Counted from the first letter of the stretch, positions 8,081 through 18,700 are shown. The stretch is 64,000 bases of DNA from Thermodesulfobacteriota bacterium (GCA_040755095.1 JBFMBH010000001.1:95176-159175); one strand, 5' to 3'. Numbers and translations: made by a program. Notes: generated by a model not told the origin, from the sequence alone.

Positions 8081-8125
8081 TCCCATCCGTCCCATCCGTC
8101 CCATTGGTCCCATGAATCCCCTTGG
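8081..8125. repeat. 9-bp periodic repeat array, TCCCATnnn x5
   Basis: Five consecutive 9-mers begin TCCCAT, TCCCAT, TCCCAT, TCCCAT and TCCCCT. The array spans the ntrY-ntrX junction and contains the start codon of ntrX (8112). It resembles the GTCCATnnn arrays at 27.8, 39.2 and 61.3 kb. Confidence 0.7.
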
Positions 8126-9512
8126 CCCCACGGACAAGCCGCGCATCCTGATCGTCGACGACGAGGCCCGCATCCGGGAGTCCATCGCCGGTATCCTGGC
8201 GGACGAGGGCTTCCTGGCTCTGGAGGCCACGGATGGCCAGGAGTGCCTGAGCCGCCTCGAGGAGAGCCGGCCGGATCTGGTGCTCCTGGACATCTGGATG
8301 CCGGGCCTTGACGGCCTGGCGGTGCTCAAGACCATCAAGGAGAGCGATCCGACCCTGCCGGTGATCATGATCTCGGGCCACGGCACCATCGAGACCGCGG
8401 TCAAGGCCACCCGGATGGGGGCCTACGACTTCATCGAAAAGCCGCCTTCCTATGACAAGATCGTGGTCGCCATCAGCAATGCCTTGCGCCTGGCCCGGCT
8501 GGAGGCGGACAACACCATCTACCGCCAGCGGGAGGAGCATCGTCCCCGGCTGACCGGCGACAGCCCGGCCATGATCCGGCTGCGGGCCGAGATCGAGCGG
8601 GTGGCGCCCACCGACGCCTGGGTGCTCATCCGGGGCGAGCATGGCACCGGCAAGGAACTGGTGGCCCAGGCCATCCACCGCCAGAGCCGCCGCCGGGACC
8701 GGTTGATGGTGGAGGTGAACTGCGCCGCCATCCCGGAAGAGCTCATCGAGTCCGAGCTCTTCGGCCATGAGCGCGGCGCCTTCACCGGCGCCACCGCGAC
8801 CAAGGAAGGCCGCTTCGACCAGGCGGATGGCGGCAGCCTGTTTCTGGACGAGATCGGCGACATGAGCCTCAAGACCCAGGCCAAGATCCTGCGTATCCTC
8901 CAGGAGCAGAAGTTCGAGCGGGTGGGCGGCAACCGCACCCGGCGGGTGGATGTGCGGGTTCTGGCGGCCACCAACAAGAACCTGGAAGAGGAGATCGCTG
9001 CCGGCACCTTCCGGGAGGATCTCTTCTGGCGCCTCAACGTGGTGCCGATCTTTGTGCCGCCGCTCAGGGAGCGCGCCAGCGATCTGCCAGTGCTGGCGGC
9101 CCTGTTCCTGGACGACTGCGCCACCAAAGGGCTGGGCAAAAAGACGCTGACCCCGGCTGCCCTGGAGGTGCTGCGGGCCCACAGCTGGCCAGGGAACGTC
9201 CGGGAGCTGCGCAATCTTGTTGAGCGGCTGGCCATCATGTGCCCGGAGCCGCTCATCAGGGACGATCTGGTGCAGGCCTTCCTGCGGCCGGCGGGCCAGC
9301 AGGGCGGAGCCGGTGCGACCAGCCCCGAGCCGGCGCCGGCCTGGCCCCTGGAATTCCGGGAGGCCCGCCGCCAGTTCGAGCGACACTTCCTGCGCCAGCG
9401 CCTGCTGGCCAATGGCGGCAACATCTCCCAGACCGCCGACCAGATCGGTCTTGAGCGCAGCCATCTGCACAAGAAGCTCAAGGCCCTCGCCCTGGCCCCG
9501 GAGGGCGACTGA
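8112..9512 (+). CDS. ntrX: NtrX/NtrC-family sigma-54-dependent response regulator
   Basis: 466 residues from ATG 8112. The receiver domain starts R-I-L-I-V-D-D-E and has the phosphoacceptor Asp60 (L-L-D-I-W-M-P-G) and a K in F-I-E-K-P-P. The AAA+ domain has an altered Walker A, R-G-E-H-G-T-G-K-E, the GAFTGA sigma-54 loop, Walker B L-F-L-D-E-I-G-D, and the C-terminal Fis-type HTH (N-G-G-N-I-S-Q-T-A-D-Q-I-G-L-E-R-S). It forms a two-component pair with the NtrY-like kinase directly upstream. The start lies inside a 9-bp repeat array, and the frame is open upstream into ntrY. The Met at 8112 precedes the receiver by ten residues and is the most sensible start, though no good ribosome-binding site is seen. 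Confidence 0.9.
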   Translation: MNPLGPTDKPRILIVDDEARIRESIAGILADEGFLALEATDGQECLSRLEESRPDLVLLDIWMPGLDGLAVLKTIKESDPTLPVIMISGHGTIETAVKATRMGAYDFIEKPPSYDKIVVAISNALRLARLEADNTIYRQREEHRPRLTGDSPAMIRLRAEIERVAPTDAWVLIRGEHGTGKELVAQAIHRQSRRRDRLMVEVNCAAIPEELIESELFGHERGAFTGATATKEGRFDQADGGSLFLDEIGDMSLKTQAKILRILQEQKFERVGGNRTRRVDVRVLAATNKNLEEEIAAGTFREDLFWRLNVVPIFVPPLRERASDLPVLAALFLDDCATKGLGKKTLTPAALEVLRAHSWPGNVRELRNLVERLAIMCPEPLIRDDLVQAFLRPAGQQGGAGATSPEPAPAWPLEFREARRQFERHFLRQRLLANGGNISQTADQIGLERSHLHKKLKALALAPEGD

Positions 9513-9517
9513 GCCGT

Positions 9518-11344
9518 ATGGATTCCGTCATGCCCAAGCCTGCCGCCCAGCCCCGGCACGATCTTCGCCAGCAGCCCCACGCCACCGACCCTCCCGGCCA
9601 TGGCCTGCCCTCTCCCAAGGAGATCGAGCGGGACCTGGAGCAATACCTGTCCAAAAAGTATGGGGAGCGGGTCAAGGTGATGTCCCAGATCCTGACCCCG
9701 CAGCCCCAGCGGCCCGACGAGCCGGAAGCAGGACCGGCCACCGGGCCCGGCCTGCTGCGGGACTTCGCCCTCAAGCCCGAGGAGCTGGTGGCCTATCTCG
9801 ACGAATATGTGGTCCGCCAGGACGAGGCCAAGGCGATCCTGGCCACCAAGATCTGCACCCATTTCAACCGCCTCCGCCGGGCGCTCGCCGACCCGAAGCG
9901 GGCCGGCCGGGAGCGGGGCCGCATCAAGAGCAATGTGCTGCTCATCGGCCCTACCGGCGTCGGCAAGACCTTTCTCATCAAGCTCATCGCCGACAAGCTG
10001 GGGGTGCCCTTCGTCAAGGGCGACGCCACCAAATTCAGCGAGACCGGCTACGTGGGCGGGGATGTGGAGGATCTGGTCCGGGAGCTGGTGGAGCGGGCGG
10101 GCGGTGACCTGGAGGCGGCCCAGCACGGCATCATCTACATCGACGAGATCGACAAGATCGCGGCCAGCCGCAACCTCATCGGCCCGGATGTCTCCCGCAC
10201 CGGGGTCCAGCGCGCCCTGCTGAAGCCCATGGAGGAGACCGAGGTGGACTTGCGGGTGCCCCATGATCCCATCGCCCAGCTGGAGGCCCTGGAGCGGTAC
10301 CGGGCCACCGGCAAGCGGGAAAGGCGCACCGTCAACACCCGGGACATCCTCTTCATCATGAGCGGCGCCTTCGCCGACCTGGACGACATCATCCGCAAGC
10401 GGCTGGGCAGCCAAGCCATCGGCTTTGCCAGCCCCATGCGAGCCCGGCGGGAGCAGCCGGACCTCTGCCGGGAGGTCCGGGCGGAGGATCTCCACGCCTA
10501 TGGCTTTGAAAGCGAGTTCATCGGCCGCCTGCCGGTGATCGCCGTCTTTGATCCCTTGAGCGAAGGCGATCTGTTCGTTATTCTCAAGAATCCCAACAGC
10601 TCGGTGGTGGCCAGCAAGAAGCAGGATTTCCTGGCCTACGGGATCCGGCTGCTGTTCGAGGACGAGGCCCTCCAGGAACTGGCCCGGCGGGCCCAGGCGG
10701 AGGGCACCGGCGCCCGGGGGCTGGTGCGGGTGGTGGAATCGGTGCTGCTGCCCTTCGAAAAGCGCCTGCCGTCCACCGACATCCGCTTTCTGGTGGCGAG
10801 CGCCGCCCTGGTGTACGCCCCCCAGGCTCAGCTGCAGGCGCTGCTTGGGGATCCGGCGGTCCGCACCGGCCACGAGCGCCGCTACCAGGAGCTTCTGGCC
10901 AGCCAGCGCCAGGAGCTGGTCGCCTTTCTCCGGGAGCGCTCCGGCCCCTATCTGGAATCCCAGGGCCTGCCGCTTTCGGCGCCGCGGCTGGAGCTGATGG
11001 CCGCCCGCTGCCAGGAGGACCTGCTGGACACCCGGGCGGTCTGCGACCGGTGGCTGGAGCTGGCCCGGGCGGTCCACGACTGCGAGCCGGCCATCACCGA
11101 GCGCTGCGGCATGCAGGTCGTCTTTGGCGAGGATGCCGTGGACGCCATCCTCGCCACCTGGCCCCAGGGGCCGGAGGAGATCCAGGCCCTGGTTACCCGG
11201 CTGGGCCAGGCCTACGAATACGGCCTGCGGCTCATCAGCCACAAGAAGGGCTGGCCCCGGATCGTCATCCCGGCGGCCGGGGTCACCGAGCCGGCGGCCT
11301 TCATCAACGAGCTGGTGGATCGGACCTTCCACACCCAGGACTGA
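9518..11344 (+). CDS. ClpX-like AAA+ ATPase lacking the N-terminal zinc domain
   Basis: 608 residues (E. coli ClpX is ~424). The core is unmistakably ClpX-like: Walker A GPTGVGKT near residue 144, pore loop G-Y-V-G-G, Walker B I-I-Y-I-D-E-I-D-K-I-A, a V-S-R-T-G-V-Q-R-A-L-L segment, an I-G-F tripeptide in the position that docks ClpP, and F-I-G-R-L-P-V-I. The four-Cys zinc-binding domain of true ClpX is absent. In its place is a ~75-residue polar N-terminus (E-R-D-L-E-Q-Y-L-S-K-K-Y-G). About 170 extra residues follow the core. It starts six bases after ntrX, so it is probably in that operon. It may unfold a dedicated substrate set for ClpP or act alone as a remodeller. It is not the housekeeping clpX. 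Confidence 0.85.
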   Translation: MDSVMPKPAAQPRHDLRQQPHATDPPGHGLPSPKEIERDLEQYLSKKYGERVKVMSQILTPQPQRPDEPEAGPATGPGLLRDFALKPEELVAYLDEYVVRQDEAKAILATKICTHFNRLRRALADPKRAGRERGRIKSNVLLIGPTGVGKTFLIKLIADKLGVPFVKGDATKFSETGYVGGDVEDLVRELVERAGGDLEAAQHGIIYIDEIDKIAASRNLIGPDVSRTGVQRALLKPMEETEVDLRVPHDPIAQLEALERYRATGKRERRTVNTRDILFIMSGAFADLDDIIRKRLGSQAIGFASPMRARREQPDLCREVRAEDLHAYGFESEFIGRLPVIAVFDPLSEGDLFVILKNPNSSVVASKKQDFLAYGIRLLFEDEALQELARRAQAEGTGARGLVRVVESVLLPFEKRLPSTDIRFLVASAALVYAPQAQLQALLGDPAVRTGHERRYQELLASQRQELVAFLRERSGPYLESQGLPLSAPRLELMAARCQEDLLDTRAVCDRWLELARAVHDCEPAITERCGMQVVFGEDAVDAILATWPQGPEEIQALVTRLGQAYEYGLRLISHKKGWPRIVIPAAGVTEPAAFINELVDRTFHTQD

Positions 11345-11412
11345 TCCGGGAGACCGGCCCCACTGGCCGCCAGGCGGATGGTGGCCGGCCGGGCCCGGGC
11401 GAAGACGTTCAT

Positions 11413-11464
11413 AAACGAATAAGCGTTTGCAGTATGGAGCTCCTGTCCGAGGCCGTGCTATACT
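11413..11464 (+). promoter_or_regulatory. Putative activator-dependent promoter of the first small cytochrome gene
   Basis: An extended -10, TGCTATACT (11456-11464), has no recognisable -35. About 38 bp upstream of the hexamer lies the perfect dyad AAACG-N6-CGTTT (11413-11428). Similar layouts are seen at 13101-13150 and 31187-31239. The start of transcription would be near 11471. Confidence 0.45.
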
Positions 11465-11516
11465 GACCCCAGGCCGGTCTGTGTATGCGGCAAGGCCTTC
11501 AGACAGCGAAGCCACG

Positions 11517-12653
11517 GTGAATGACGTGCTGATCCGAAGAAGCGTATTGTTGGCAGGTCTTTTGGCTCTCGGCATCGCGGCTCCGACCAGCGCCCGGGTC
11601 ACGGGCTTTCTGTGCAGCAACTGCCATACCATGCACAACAGCCAGGACGGCGGGCCAGTGGTCCGGACCGGGCTGGGCGCCGGCTGGGACAGCGGCACCC
11701 TGGACGGCGGCCTGCCGGGCGACCCCCAGGCGTCTCTGCTCCGGACCGATTGCGTCGGCTGCCACACCAGCGCCGGCACCGACACCATCGTCACGGTGGG
11801 CGGCTCCCGCATCCCCATCGTCTACAACCTGATGGCGCCGGTGGACCCGCTGGCCGGCGGCAATTTCTACTGGGTGGCCCACGATGGGGACAGCCGCGGC
11901 CATAACGTCCGCGGCATCTCCAACGCGGACGGGACCCTGGCCGTGGCGCCGGGCGCCATCGGCTGCTCCAGCAGCTGCCACACCTCCCTGGCCCTCACCG
12001 ATGCCCAGACCTATGGCCAGCGCCGCAACGGCTGCCAGGGCTGCCACAACAGCGTCAGACACCATGGCCAGGACGACGCCGGGGTGCCGGTCACGGCAGA
12101 CGGTGGCTGGTACCGCTTCCTGAGCGCCCCCTCCGGCCACGACATGCTGGGCGGCGCCGGGGTCAACGGCATCGAGGACCCGGACTGGGAGCAGCAGCCC
12201 ACCGCCAACGCCCACAACCATTATTACAGCGGCACCGGTGCCGACAACGACACCCCCCAGTCCATCGGCAAGTTCTGCGCCGGCTGCCACTACAACTTCC
12301 ACTCCCCGGGCTTCTCCACCACCTTCATGGGCACCGACAACGGCGGCGGCAGCAACCCCTGGCTGCGGCATCCGTCGGATGTGGTCATCCCCAACGAATA
12401 CGAGTTCCAGGCCTTCACCGTCTACGATCCCCAGGTGCCGGTGGCTCGGCCCGAGGCCAGCCTGACCGGTTTCGATCCTGCCACCGTCCGTCCCGGCACC
12501 GACCGGGTCACCTGCATCTCGTGCCACCGCGCCCACGGCAGCCCGTACAACGACATGCTGCGCTGGGACCGCACCACCATCACCACCGGCGCCACCGGCG
12601 CGGCGGCCGGCACCGGCTGCTTCCGCTGCCACACCAGCAAGGACGGCCAGTAG
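11517..12653 (+). CDS. Small secreted multihaem cytochrome c (6 CxxCH + 1 CxxxCH)
   Basis: 378 residues from GTG 11517; GTG 11526 or an upstream GTG are alternatives. A signal peptide (R-R-S-V-L-L-A-G-L-L-A-L-G-I-A) is followed by haem motifs CSNCH, CVGCH, CQGCH, CAGCH, CISCH and CFRCH. The irregular CSSSCH may hold a seventh haem. The segment C-H-R-A-H-G-S-P-Y-N-D-M-L-R-W is repeated nearly exactly in the paralogue at 31445-32560, which aligns over its whole length. In known systems such proteins carry electrons in the periplasm or outside the cell. It lies behind a putative activator-dependent promoter and is the first gene of cytochrome cluster 1. The gap to the next gene is 638 bp, so that gene probably has its own promoter. 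Confidence 0.88.
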   Translation: MNDVLIRRSVLLAGLLALGIAAPTSARVTGFLCSNCHTMHNSQDGGPVVRTGLGAGWDSGTLDGGLPGDPQASLLRTDCVGCHTSAGTDTIVTVGGSRIPIVYNLMAPVDPLAGGNFYWVAHDGDSRGHNVRGISNADGTLAVAPGAIGCSSSCHTSLALTDAQTYGQRRNGCQGCHNSVRHHGQDDAGVPVTADGGWYRFLSAPSGHDMLGGAGVNGIEDPDWEQQPTANAHNHYYSGTGADNDTPQSIGKFCAGCHYNFHSPGFSTTFMGTDNGGGSNPWLRHPSDVVIPNEYEFQAFTVYDPQVPVARPEASLTGFDPATVRPGTDRVTCISCHRAHGSPYNDMLRWDRTTITTGATGAAAGTGCFRCHTSKDGQ

Positions 12654-13291
12654 GCGGCAAGGCCCCGGAGGGCCCCGCGCGACCCGGCAGGGGTCCGACC
12701 CGCCGGCGGCCCTCCCGCACCGGCCAGACCTCCCCCCCGGAGGCCGTGGCCGGCCGCTTTCGTACCGCCCCCCCGACCGCAGACCTCTCCTGACGCTGCT
12801 GAGCCTCTTCCCCGCCCTCTCTTTCCGGCCCTGACCTGGCGCCGCCGCTCCCGAGGCCGGCCGTCTGCTACCGCGCCGCCTGGATGTGAAGCTGGTCCAC
12901 ATTACCCCCTTCTTCGCCATAGACCTGCGACTGGCCTTATCCTGCCATTTTTCCTACCATAATTGATCGCCAACGGACGCCTTTCCCAGCCGCGCCCCCG
13001 GCCGTCCCCGGTGGCCGACGCCCCGCGTCGTTACGGTGAAGCGGGATTCAGCCATCAAGCCGGCGGCCTGCTGCCCCCGGTGCTTATCCTCTGTTTAGCT
13101 GTGAATAAACCTTCACCATATAGAGACCGGCTTTGCCGTCATGTTAGACTGATCGTGGGATCGCTTGCCGGTCAGCGAGGCGGCCCCGCGCCCTGCCCGG
13201 TCCCGGCCGGCCGGCTGCCGCTCGGCTCGGGCACCTCGGTCCACGACGGCCGGATGCTGAGCCGGGGCACGGCCCGCCCATGGAGTCAGTC
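12654..13291. other. Intergenic region between small cytochrome and NHL gene
   Basis: This 638-bp stretch shows no convincing gene on either strand. Its first ~250 bp are very C-rich with small imperfect hairpins (for example CCTCC-N5-GGAGG) that may end the cytochrome transcript. The middle is less G+C-rich. The right part holds the putative promoter at 13101-13150 and a ~135-base leader to the NHL gene in which I recognise no riboswitch. Confidence 0.5.
13101..13150 (+). promoter_or_regulatory. Putative activator-dependent promoter of the NHL / giant cytochrome operon
   Basis: A perfect dyad GTGAA-N6-TTCAC (13101-13116) lies ~37 bp upstream of an extended -10, TGTTAGACT (13142-13150), with no good -35. 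The GAATAA core starts exactly 42 bp before the -10 hexamer, as it does at the first cytochrome promoter. Transcription would begin near 13157. Confidence 0.45.
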
Positions 13292-15688
13292 ATGAGAACC
13301 TTCCCCATCCGCATGCTCCCCCTGGCCGCTGTCCTGCTTCTGGGCTTGGCGGCATCGTCCCAGGCCGGCACCCTGGCCGGCGACTATCCTCGCCTGGCCT
13401 CGATCCGTACCGGCAAGATCACGGCCATGGCCCTGGACGGCGCGGAGCAGCTCTGCCTGCTGGAGGCGGGGGGAAGCCGTCTTCTGGTCACAAGCCGGCA
13501 GGGCCGGGTGCAGGCCAGCCTGGCCGGACTGGCCGACCCGATCAGCCTGGCGGCCGACCGCCAGGGCCGCTGGTACGTAGGCAGCGCCGAGACCGGCTCG
13601 GTGGAGGTGCTCGGCCCCACCCTGCGGCAACCCTTTGCCCTGGGTCAAGGCGCCGGGGAATTCGGGCGGCCGAGCGCCATTGCCGTGAGCCGGGCCGGCA
13701 CCGTGTACGTGGCCGACAGCAAGGAGCAGCAGATCAAGGTCTTCGACCCCGCCGGCCGGCGGCTGTTCGCCTTCGGCTCCCCGGGCAGCGGCAACGGCTC
13801 CTTCCACTTCCCCACAGCCCTGGCCATCGACGAGGCAGCCGGCGAGGTGGTGGTGACCGACCTGCCCATCATCACCTCGCCCCGGGGCCCCCACGAGGGC
13901 GCCCGGGTGCAGTTCTTCACCCTGGACGGCGGCTATCGGCGCAGCTTCGGCACTTACGGCACCGGCGCCGGCCTGCTCATGAAGCCCCTGGGCGTGGCGG
14001 TGGATGCCGCCGGCCGGGTGCTGGTCAGCGATGCCCAGCAGGGGGTGGTGCAGGTGTTCGACCGTCAAGGCGCCTTCATCGGCACCCTGTACGACCCCGA
14101 GCATCCCTTGCGCACCCCCCTGGCAGTGGCGGTTGGCCCGGCCAGCGGCCAGCTCTTCGTCGCCTCCCTGAACAGCGGCACCGTGGAGGTCTACGGCCCG
14201 TCGCCGGAGCCGATCGTCCATGTCCTGGCCTCGGCCGGCGGCCGTGTCACCCCCTCCGGCGACATCCCGGTGCCCTTCGGCCAGGATCTCTCCCTGACCC
14301 TGGCCCCGGACCCGGGCCATCACGTGACCCAGCTGCTGGTGGACGGGAGCGACGCCGGCGCCCGGACCGCCTACACCCTGGCTGCGGTCACCGCGGACCA
14401 TACCGTCGAGGCGCGCTTCGGCCGGGACAGCTTTGCCATCGCGGCTTCAGCCGCGGCGGGCGGCCGGATCGCGCCGGCGGGGCAGGTGCCGGCGCTTTTT
14501 GGCGACAGCCCCGTCTTTGCCATCACCGCCGATCCGGGCTTCGAGATCGCCGACCTCCTGGTGGATGGCATCTCGGTGGGTGCCACCGGCACCTATACCT
14601 TCACCCGGGTGACGGCCAGCCATACCATCCGCGCCCTGTTCCGGCCGGTGGCAGTGACCCGGACCTTCGAGGTGGCGGTGGCGGTGGCCGGCGCCGGCGT
14701 CGTCGAGGCCAGCGGCATCCGCTGCCCGGGCGACTGCACCGAGACCTGTGCCGGCGGCACCGAGCTGGTGCTGGTGGCCGCTGCCGCGCCGGAGCAGGTG
14801 TTTGCCGGCTGGGGGGGGGATTGCGCCGGCACCGGCCTGGAATGCCGCCTCACGGCGGACAGCCCCAAGACCGTCACCGCCCGCTTCGTGCCGGCCGCCG
14901 ACCTGGACACCTTCGAGGCCGAGGGCCCGTCCAGCCTGCCGTGGCTTACCGGCGGCGACAGCCCCTGGACGCGGCAGGCCGTGGCGAGCCATTCCGGCAC
15001 CATGGCCATGGCGGCCCCGACCCTGGCTCCGGGCCAGATGAGCTTCCTCGAGGTGCCACTTGCGACCACGACGGCCGGCGAGGTGACCTTCTGGTCCAGG
15101 ATCGTGGCCGAGCCAGGGATGAGCGCCCTGCGCTTCCTGGTGGACAACGTCGAGCTGGGCCGCTGGTCCGCCGGCCAGGATTGGACCGACGCCGGCTTCA
15201 ACATCCCCGCCGGCAGGCACGTCTTCCGCTGGGAGTATCTGCAGGCAGAAGGCCAGGGCTTCGACGGCCTGTGGCTGGACGATGTCATCTTCCCGGCCCA
15301 CCTGCCGCCGGCGTGGCCGCTCCCCGACCTCAAGGTCAACCATGGCGATGGCCCTCTGCTCCTGGGGGCGGGCGGCCAAGCCCTGGTGAGCGTGGCGGTG
15401 GCGGCAGGCCCGCAGGCCGGCAGCCCCAGCACCGGGTACCTGGCCCTCAAGGGTGGCAAGAGGCTGTTCTTCCTCGATGGCGCCACCGGCCTCTGGCAAC
15501 TGCGACCCGCAGCGCTGGCGGCAGCGCCTCTGGCCGAAGACAGCTTCACCCACACCCGGGTGGCAGACCTGGGCGGCTTGCCCGCCGGGCTCTACACCCT
15601 CTATTACGTCACCGATGTGGCGCCGCCCGGGGCGGCGAGCCACCTGATCGCCGCCGATCAGGCAGTGATCCAGGTACGCCGGCGCTGA
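13292..15688 (+). CDS. Secreted NHL-repeat propeller protein with bacterial-repeat domains and a C-terminal beta domain
   Basis: 798 residues from ATG 13292 (GGAG lies 6 bases upstream; ATG 13280 is in frame too). A signal peptide ends ...ASSQAG. Residues ~30-305 form about six NHL blades (recurring V-Y-V-A-D-S / V-L-V-S-D-A and V-x-V-F-D patterns). Three 'bacterial repeat' modules follow, with G-G-R-V-T-P-S-G, V-D-G and H-T-V-E-A-R-F patterns. A beta-sandwich-like segment then gives the sequence up to a final ~110 residues starting D-L-K-V-N-H-G-D-G-P-L. This end resembles the ends of the proteins at 32584 and 51334. There are no haem motifs. The next gene, a giant cytochrome, starts 56 bases later, so the two are likely co-transcribed. 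NHL propellers commonly bind proteins or carbohydrates and accompany cytochromes in other deltaproteobacteria; the role here is inferred. Confidence 0.85.
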   Translation: MRTFPIRMLPLAAVLLLGLAASSQAGTLAGDYPRLASIRTGKITAMALDGAEQLCLLEAGGSRLLVTSRQGRVQASLAGLADPISLAADRQGRWYVGSAETGSVEVLGPTLRQPFALGQGAGEFGRPSAIAVSRAGTVYVADSKEQQIKVFDPAGRRLFAFGSPGSGNGSFHFPTALAIDEAAGEVVVTDLPIITSPRGPHEGARVQFFTLDGGYRRSFGTYGTGAGLLMKPLGVAVDAAGRVLVSDAQQGVVQVFDRQGAFIGTLYDPEHPLRTPLAVAVGPASGQLFVASLNSGTVEVYGPSPEPIVHVLASAGGRVTPSGDIPVPFGQDLSLTLAPDPGHHVTQLLVDGSDAGARTAYTLAAVTADHTVEARFGRDSFAIAASAAAGGRIAPAGQVPALFGDSPVFAITADPGFEIADLLVDGISVGATGTYTFTRVTASHTIRALFRPVAVTRTFEVAVAVAGAGVVEASGIRCPGDCTETCAGGTELVLVAAAAPEQVFAGWGGDCAGTGLECRLTADSPKTVTARFVPAADLDTFEAEGPSSLPWLTGGDSPWTRQAVASHSGTMAMAAPTLAPGQMSFLEVPLATTTAGEVTFWSRIVAEPGMSALRFLVDNVELGRWSAGQDWTDAGFNIPAGRHVFRWEYLQAEGQGFDGLWLDDVIFPAHLPPAWPLPDLKVNHGDGPLLLGAGGQALVSVAVAAGPQAGSPSTGYLALKGGKRLFFLDGATGLWQLRPAALAAAPLAEDSFTHTRVADLGGLPAGLYTLYYVTDVAPPGAASHLIAADQAVIQVRRR

Positions 15689-15744
15689 TGGCCTGGCACC
15701 GGGCGGGTGCCGGATCGCGCCATGAAGGGAGCGAGGGTCCGAGG

Positions 15745-18700
15745 ATGGGCACGAAGGCAGGCATGAAGACGACCATGCGCACAAAGGCGGCCCTGGCGGC
15801 CCTTTTCTTCGGGCTGGTCCTGGCTGCGCCGGCGGCGCTGGCGGACCAGCTCGGTATCGACTACCCCCATTACCAGCCGTCGGGGGTGGGCTGCGACTCC
15901 TGCCACTACATCGCGGAGGAGCCGCCGGCCTGGGTCTCCCACGTGGCCCAGGACATCGACGACACGCCGTCCAACAACCTGTGCTGGAGCTGCCACAACG
16001 ACGTGCGCGCCCAGTTTGTGGAGCCCCATTCGGCGCTGACCACCAGCACCCGCTATGGCACCACCTGGTCGGTGGAATGCCGGACCTGCCACTGGCCGCA
16101 CCACCAGCTGCAGCCGCGGACATACGGCGCGGCCAGCCACGTGGCTGCCGGCAGCTCCACCGCCCTCACCGCCAATAGCCTGAGCCTTGCCGGCGCCGGC
16201 TGGATCCCGAACAGCTTTGCCGGCTATCTCCTCATCCCCAACACCAGTCAGCTCAGCTACAGCTACCGGATCACCACGAGCACCAGCGACACGGTCTGGG
16301 TCGAGCCGGCCATGGACCTGAGCAAGGCCGCGGTGGGCAACCCCTTTGCCATCGTCTACGGCAAGCTGGTGAAGAACAGCCTTGCCACGCCCAACAGCGG
16401 CACGAAGACCGTGCGGCTCTTCCGGCGGGAAGGGCCCAACTCCTTTGCCGACGGCGATGCCACCTACGACGGCGTCTGCGAGGTCTGCCACACCCAGCCC
16501 AGCCACTTCCGCAACAACGGCGCCGCCCCGGACCAGCTGCACAACAACCTCAACGGCTGGCAGGGGGGCAACTGCATCCTGTGCCACACCCATGCCAACG
16601 GCTTCGGTCATGGCCCGGATGGCGGCGGCACCGCCTGTGCCGACTGCCACGGCAAGGACCAGGACCAGGGCGGCAAGGGCTCCTTTCAGAGCCACTCCAC
16701 CCACACCGAGACCGACGCCGACGACCTCAAGGGCGCTGGCGGTCTCCTTTGCAACGCCTGCCACGACACCACCGACTATCCCTTCTTCAAATCCGGCACC
16801 GACATAAGCGGCGACGGCCGCCTCAGCCTGGCGGAAACGGACGTCTGCGACACCTGCCACAGCCCGGGCGGCGCCTACGATGGCGTGAACGCCCCGGCCT
16901 CCGGCGCCAAGGCCAACTGGAAGAACGGGATCTATGCCGGCCTGGGCCTGCGGCCGGGCAAGGAGACGTGGTGTCTGGGCTGCCACGATGACCTGCCAGC
17001 CAACAGCCGGCAGGACGGCTCCGGCATCGTTGCGCCCAACAAGGCGGGGGATGGCCTCACCTACGGCTATTTCCTGACCGGCCATGGCCGCACGACCCCC
17101 TTCAACGCCACCCTGCATGGCCAGAACGGGCCGGGCTATGCCTGCGCCGTCTGCCATGAGACGACCGCAAGCCATCTCAACCACACCGCCGGTGACCGGC
17201 GGCTGATGGCGGTGCCCGGCGACGGCCTTGCCTCCACCTCGGCGGCCACCGAAGTCTGCCAGGACTGCCACCAGGTCGGCCAGAGCGCCAACGGCGCCCT
17301 GGGCTTTGACGCCAGCGCCGAGGCGACGATCCATTCCGGCGCCATCACCGGCAAGTACAACACCAACGCTGCCGCCGCCTTCCCGGCCTACGGCAACAGC
17401 GCCGACTACGCCACCAGCCCCGGCTACCAGTGCGAGGACTGCCACGATGTCCACGGCACCGGCAAGCTGGCCATGCTGCTGCCGGTCATCGACGGCCGCC
17501 TGGCCGGCGCCAGCAATCCGGTGGCGATCACCGGCCTCGGCTCCGCGGACAGCGATCTTCTTGATCTCGACCCCGCGGCAGGGCCGGACAACGGCGTCTG
17601 CGACGCCTGCCACCAGGCGGGCAACGATCCCCATCCGGACACCAGCCATGCCGGCAACCACTACCAGGGCGAAACCGGCAACGCCTGCATGGCCTGCCAC
17701 ACCCACACCCGCTCCTTTGCCCATGGCGGCGGCGCCGGCATGAGCTGCGGCACCGCCAACTCCTGCCACGGCACCTTCGACTCGCACCCCACCCACGTCA
17801 AGGACAGCGCCATGGTGCTGGTGGACTGCGATGCCTGCCACAACACCGGCAGCTTCCCGACCTTCGCCGACGGCCAGACCCTGGCCGGCACCTCGGTCTG
17901 CGCCGGCTGCCACGGCGGTGGCTCGGCCCTGGCCAAGACCTACTGGCAAAGCCCCGGCTCCGAGGCCATGGCTGCCGGCAGCTGGCTGGCGGTGGAGGGG
18001 GATGCCAACTACTGCGGCACCTGCCACGGCGGCAACGAGAGCGCCGACCACAACAACCTCAATGCCTCGGCGGGCTGCAGCAGCTGCCACCAACCCCTGG
18101 GCACCAAGGTCGAGATGCTGGCTCTCCACAATGGCGCCGCCTGCTCCACCTGCCACCTCTCGGCGGACGTGGCGGTCACCGCCACCATCAGCACCGGCAA
18201 GTCCGGCGGCGGCAACACAGCGGTCCAGTGCACCTCCTGCCACACCGGGCCGGGGGGCAATGCCATGCATGGCCTGGCCACCATCGATGCCGAGCTGCAG
18301 GCGCGGCACAACATGCTGTCCGTGTCCGCCAATGCCGGCAGCGATCCGGCCGACTGCGCCATCTGCCACACCATGGGCTCGGCCCAGGCGAGGCTGGACC
18401 TTCATCCCGGCTGTCTGGCCTGCCACACCAGCGCCGATCCGGATGTGGTGGCGGCGATCAGCGGCGGCATCGCTGGCAGCACGATCAACTGCGAGACCTG
18501 CCACGACGCCCAGGGTGAAAACCGACTCCACGGCCTGACCATTGCCGCGGTGGCCGGCGACCACACCGGCTTCGGCACCAGCCATACCGGCGAGAGCGCC
18601 TGCGGCAACTGCCATCTCATGGCCACGGCCAGCGACAGCCTGGATCTGCACCCCGCCTGCTCCAGCTGCCACACCACCCATGCCACGGATGCCACGCTCC

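Noticed and set aside
11471..11520. Partial resemblance of GCGGCAAGGCC...CAGCGAAGCCACGG to a cyclic di-GMP (GEMM-I) riboswitch before the first cytochrome
   Set aside because: The leader is only ~45 bases and lacks the conserved GGCAAACC/GACGCAAAGCC pair, the second helix and room for the full aptamer.
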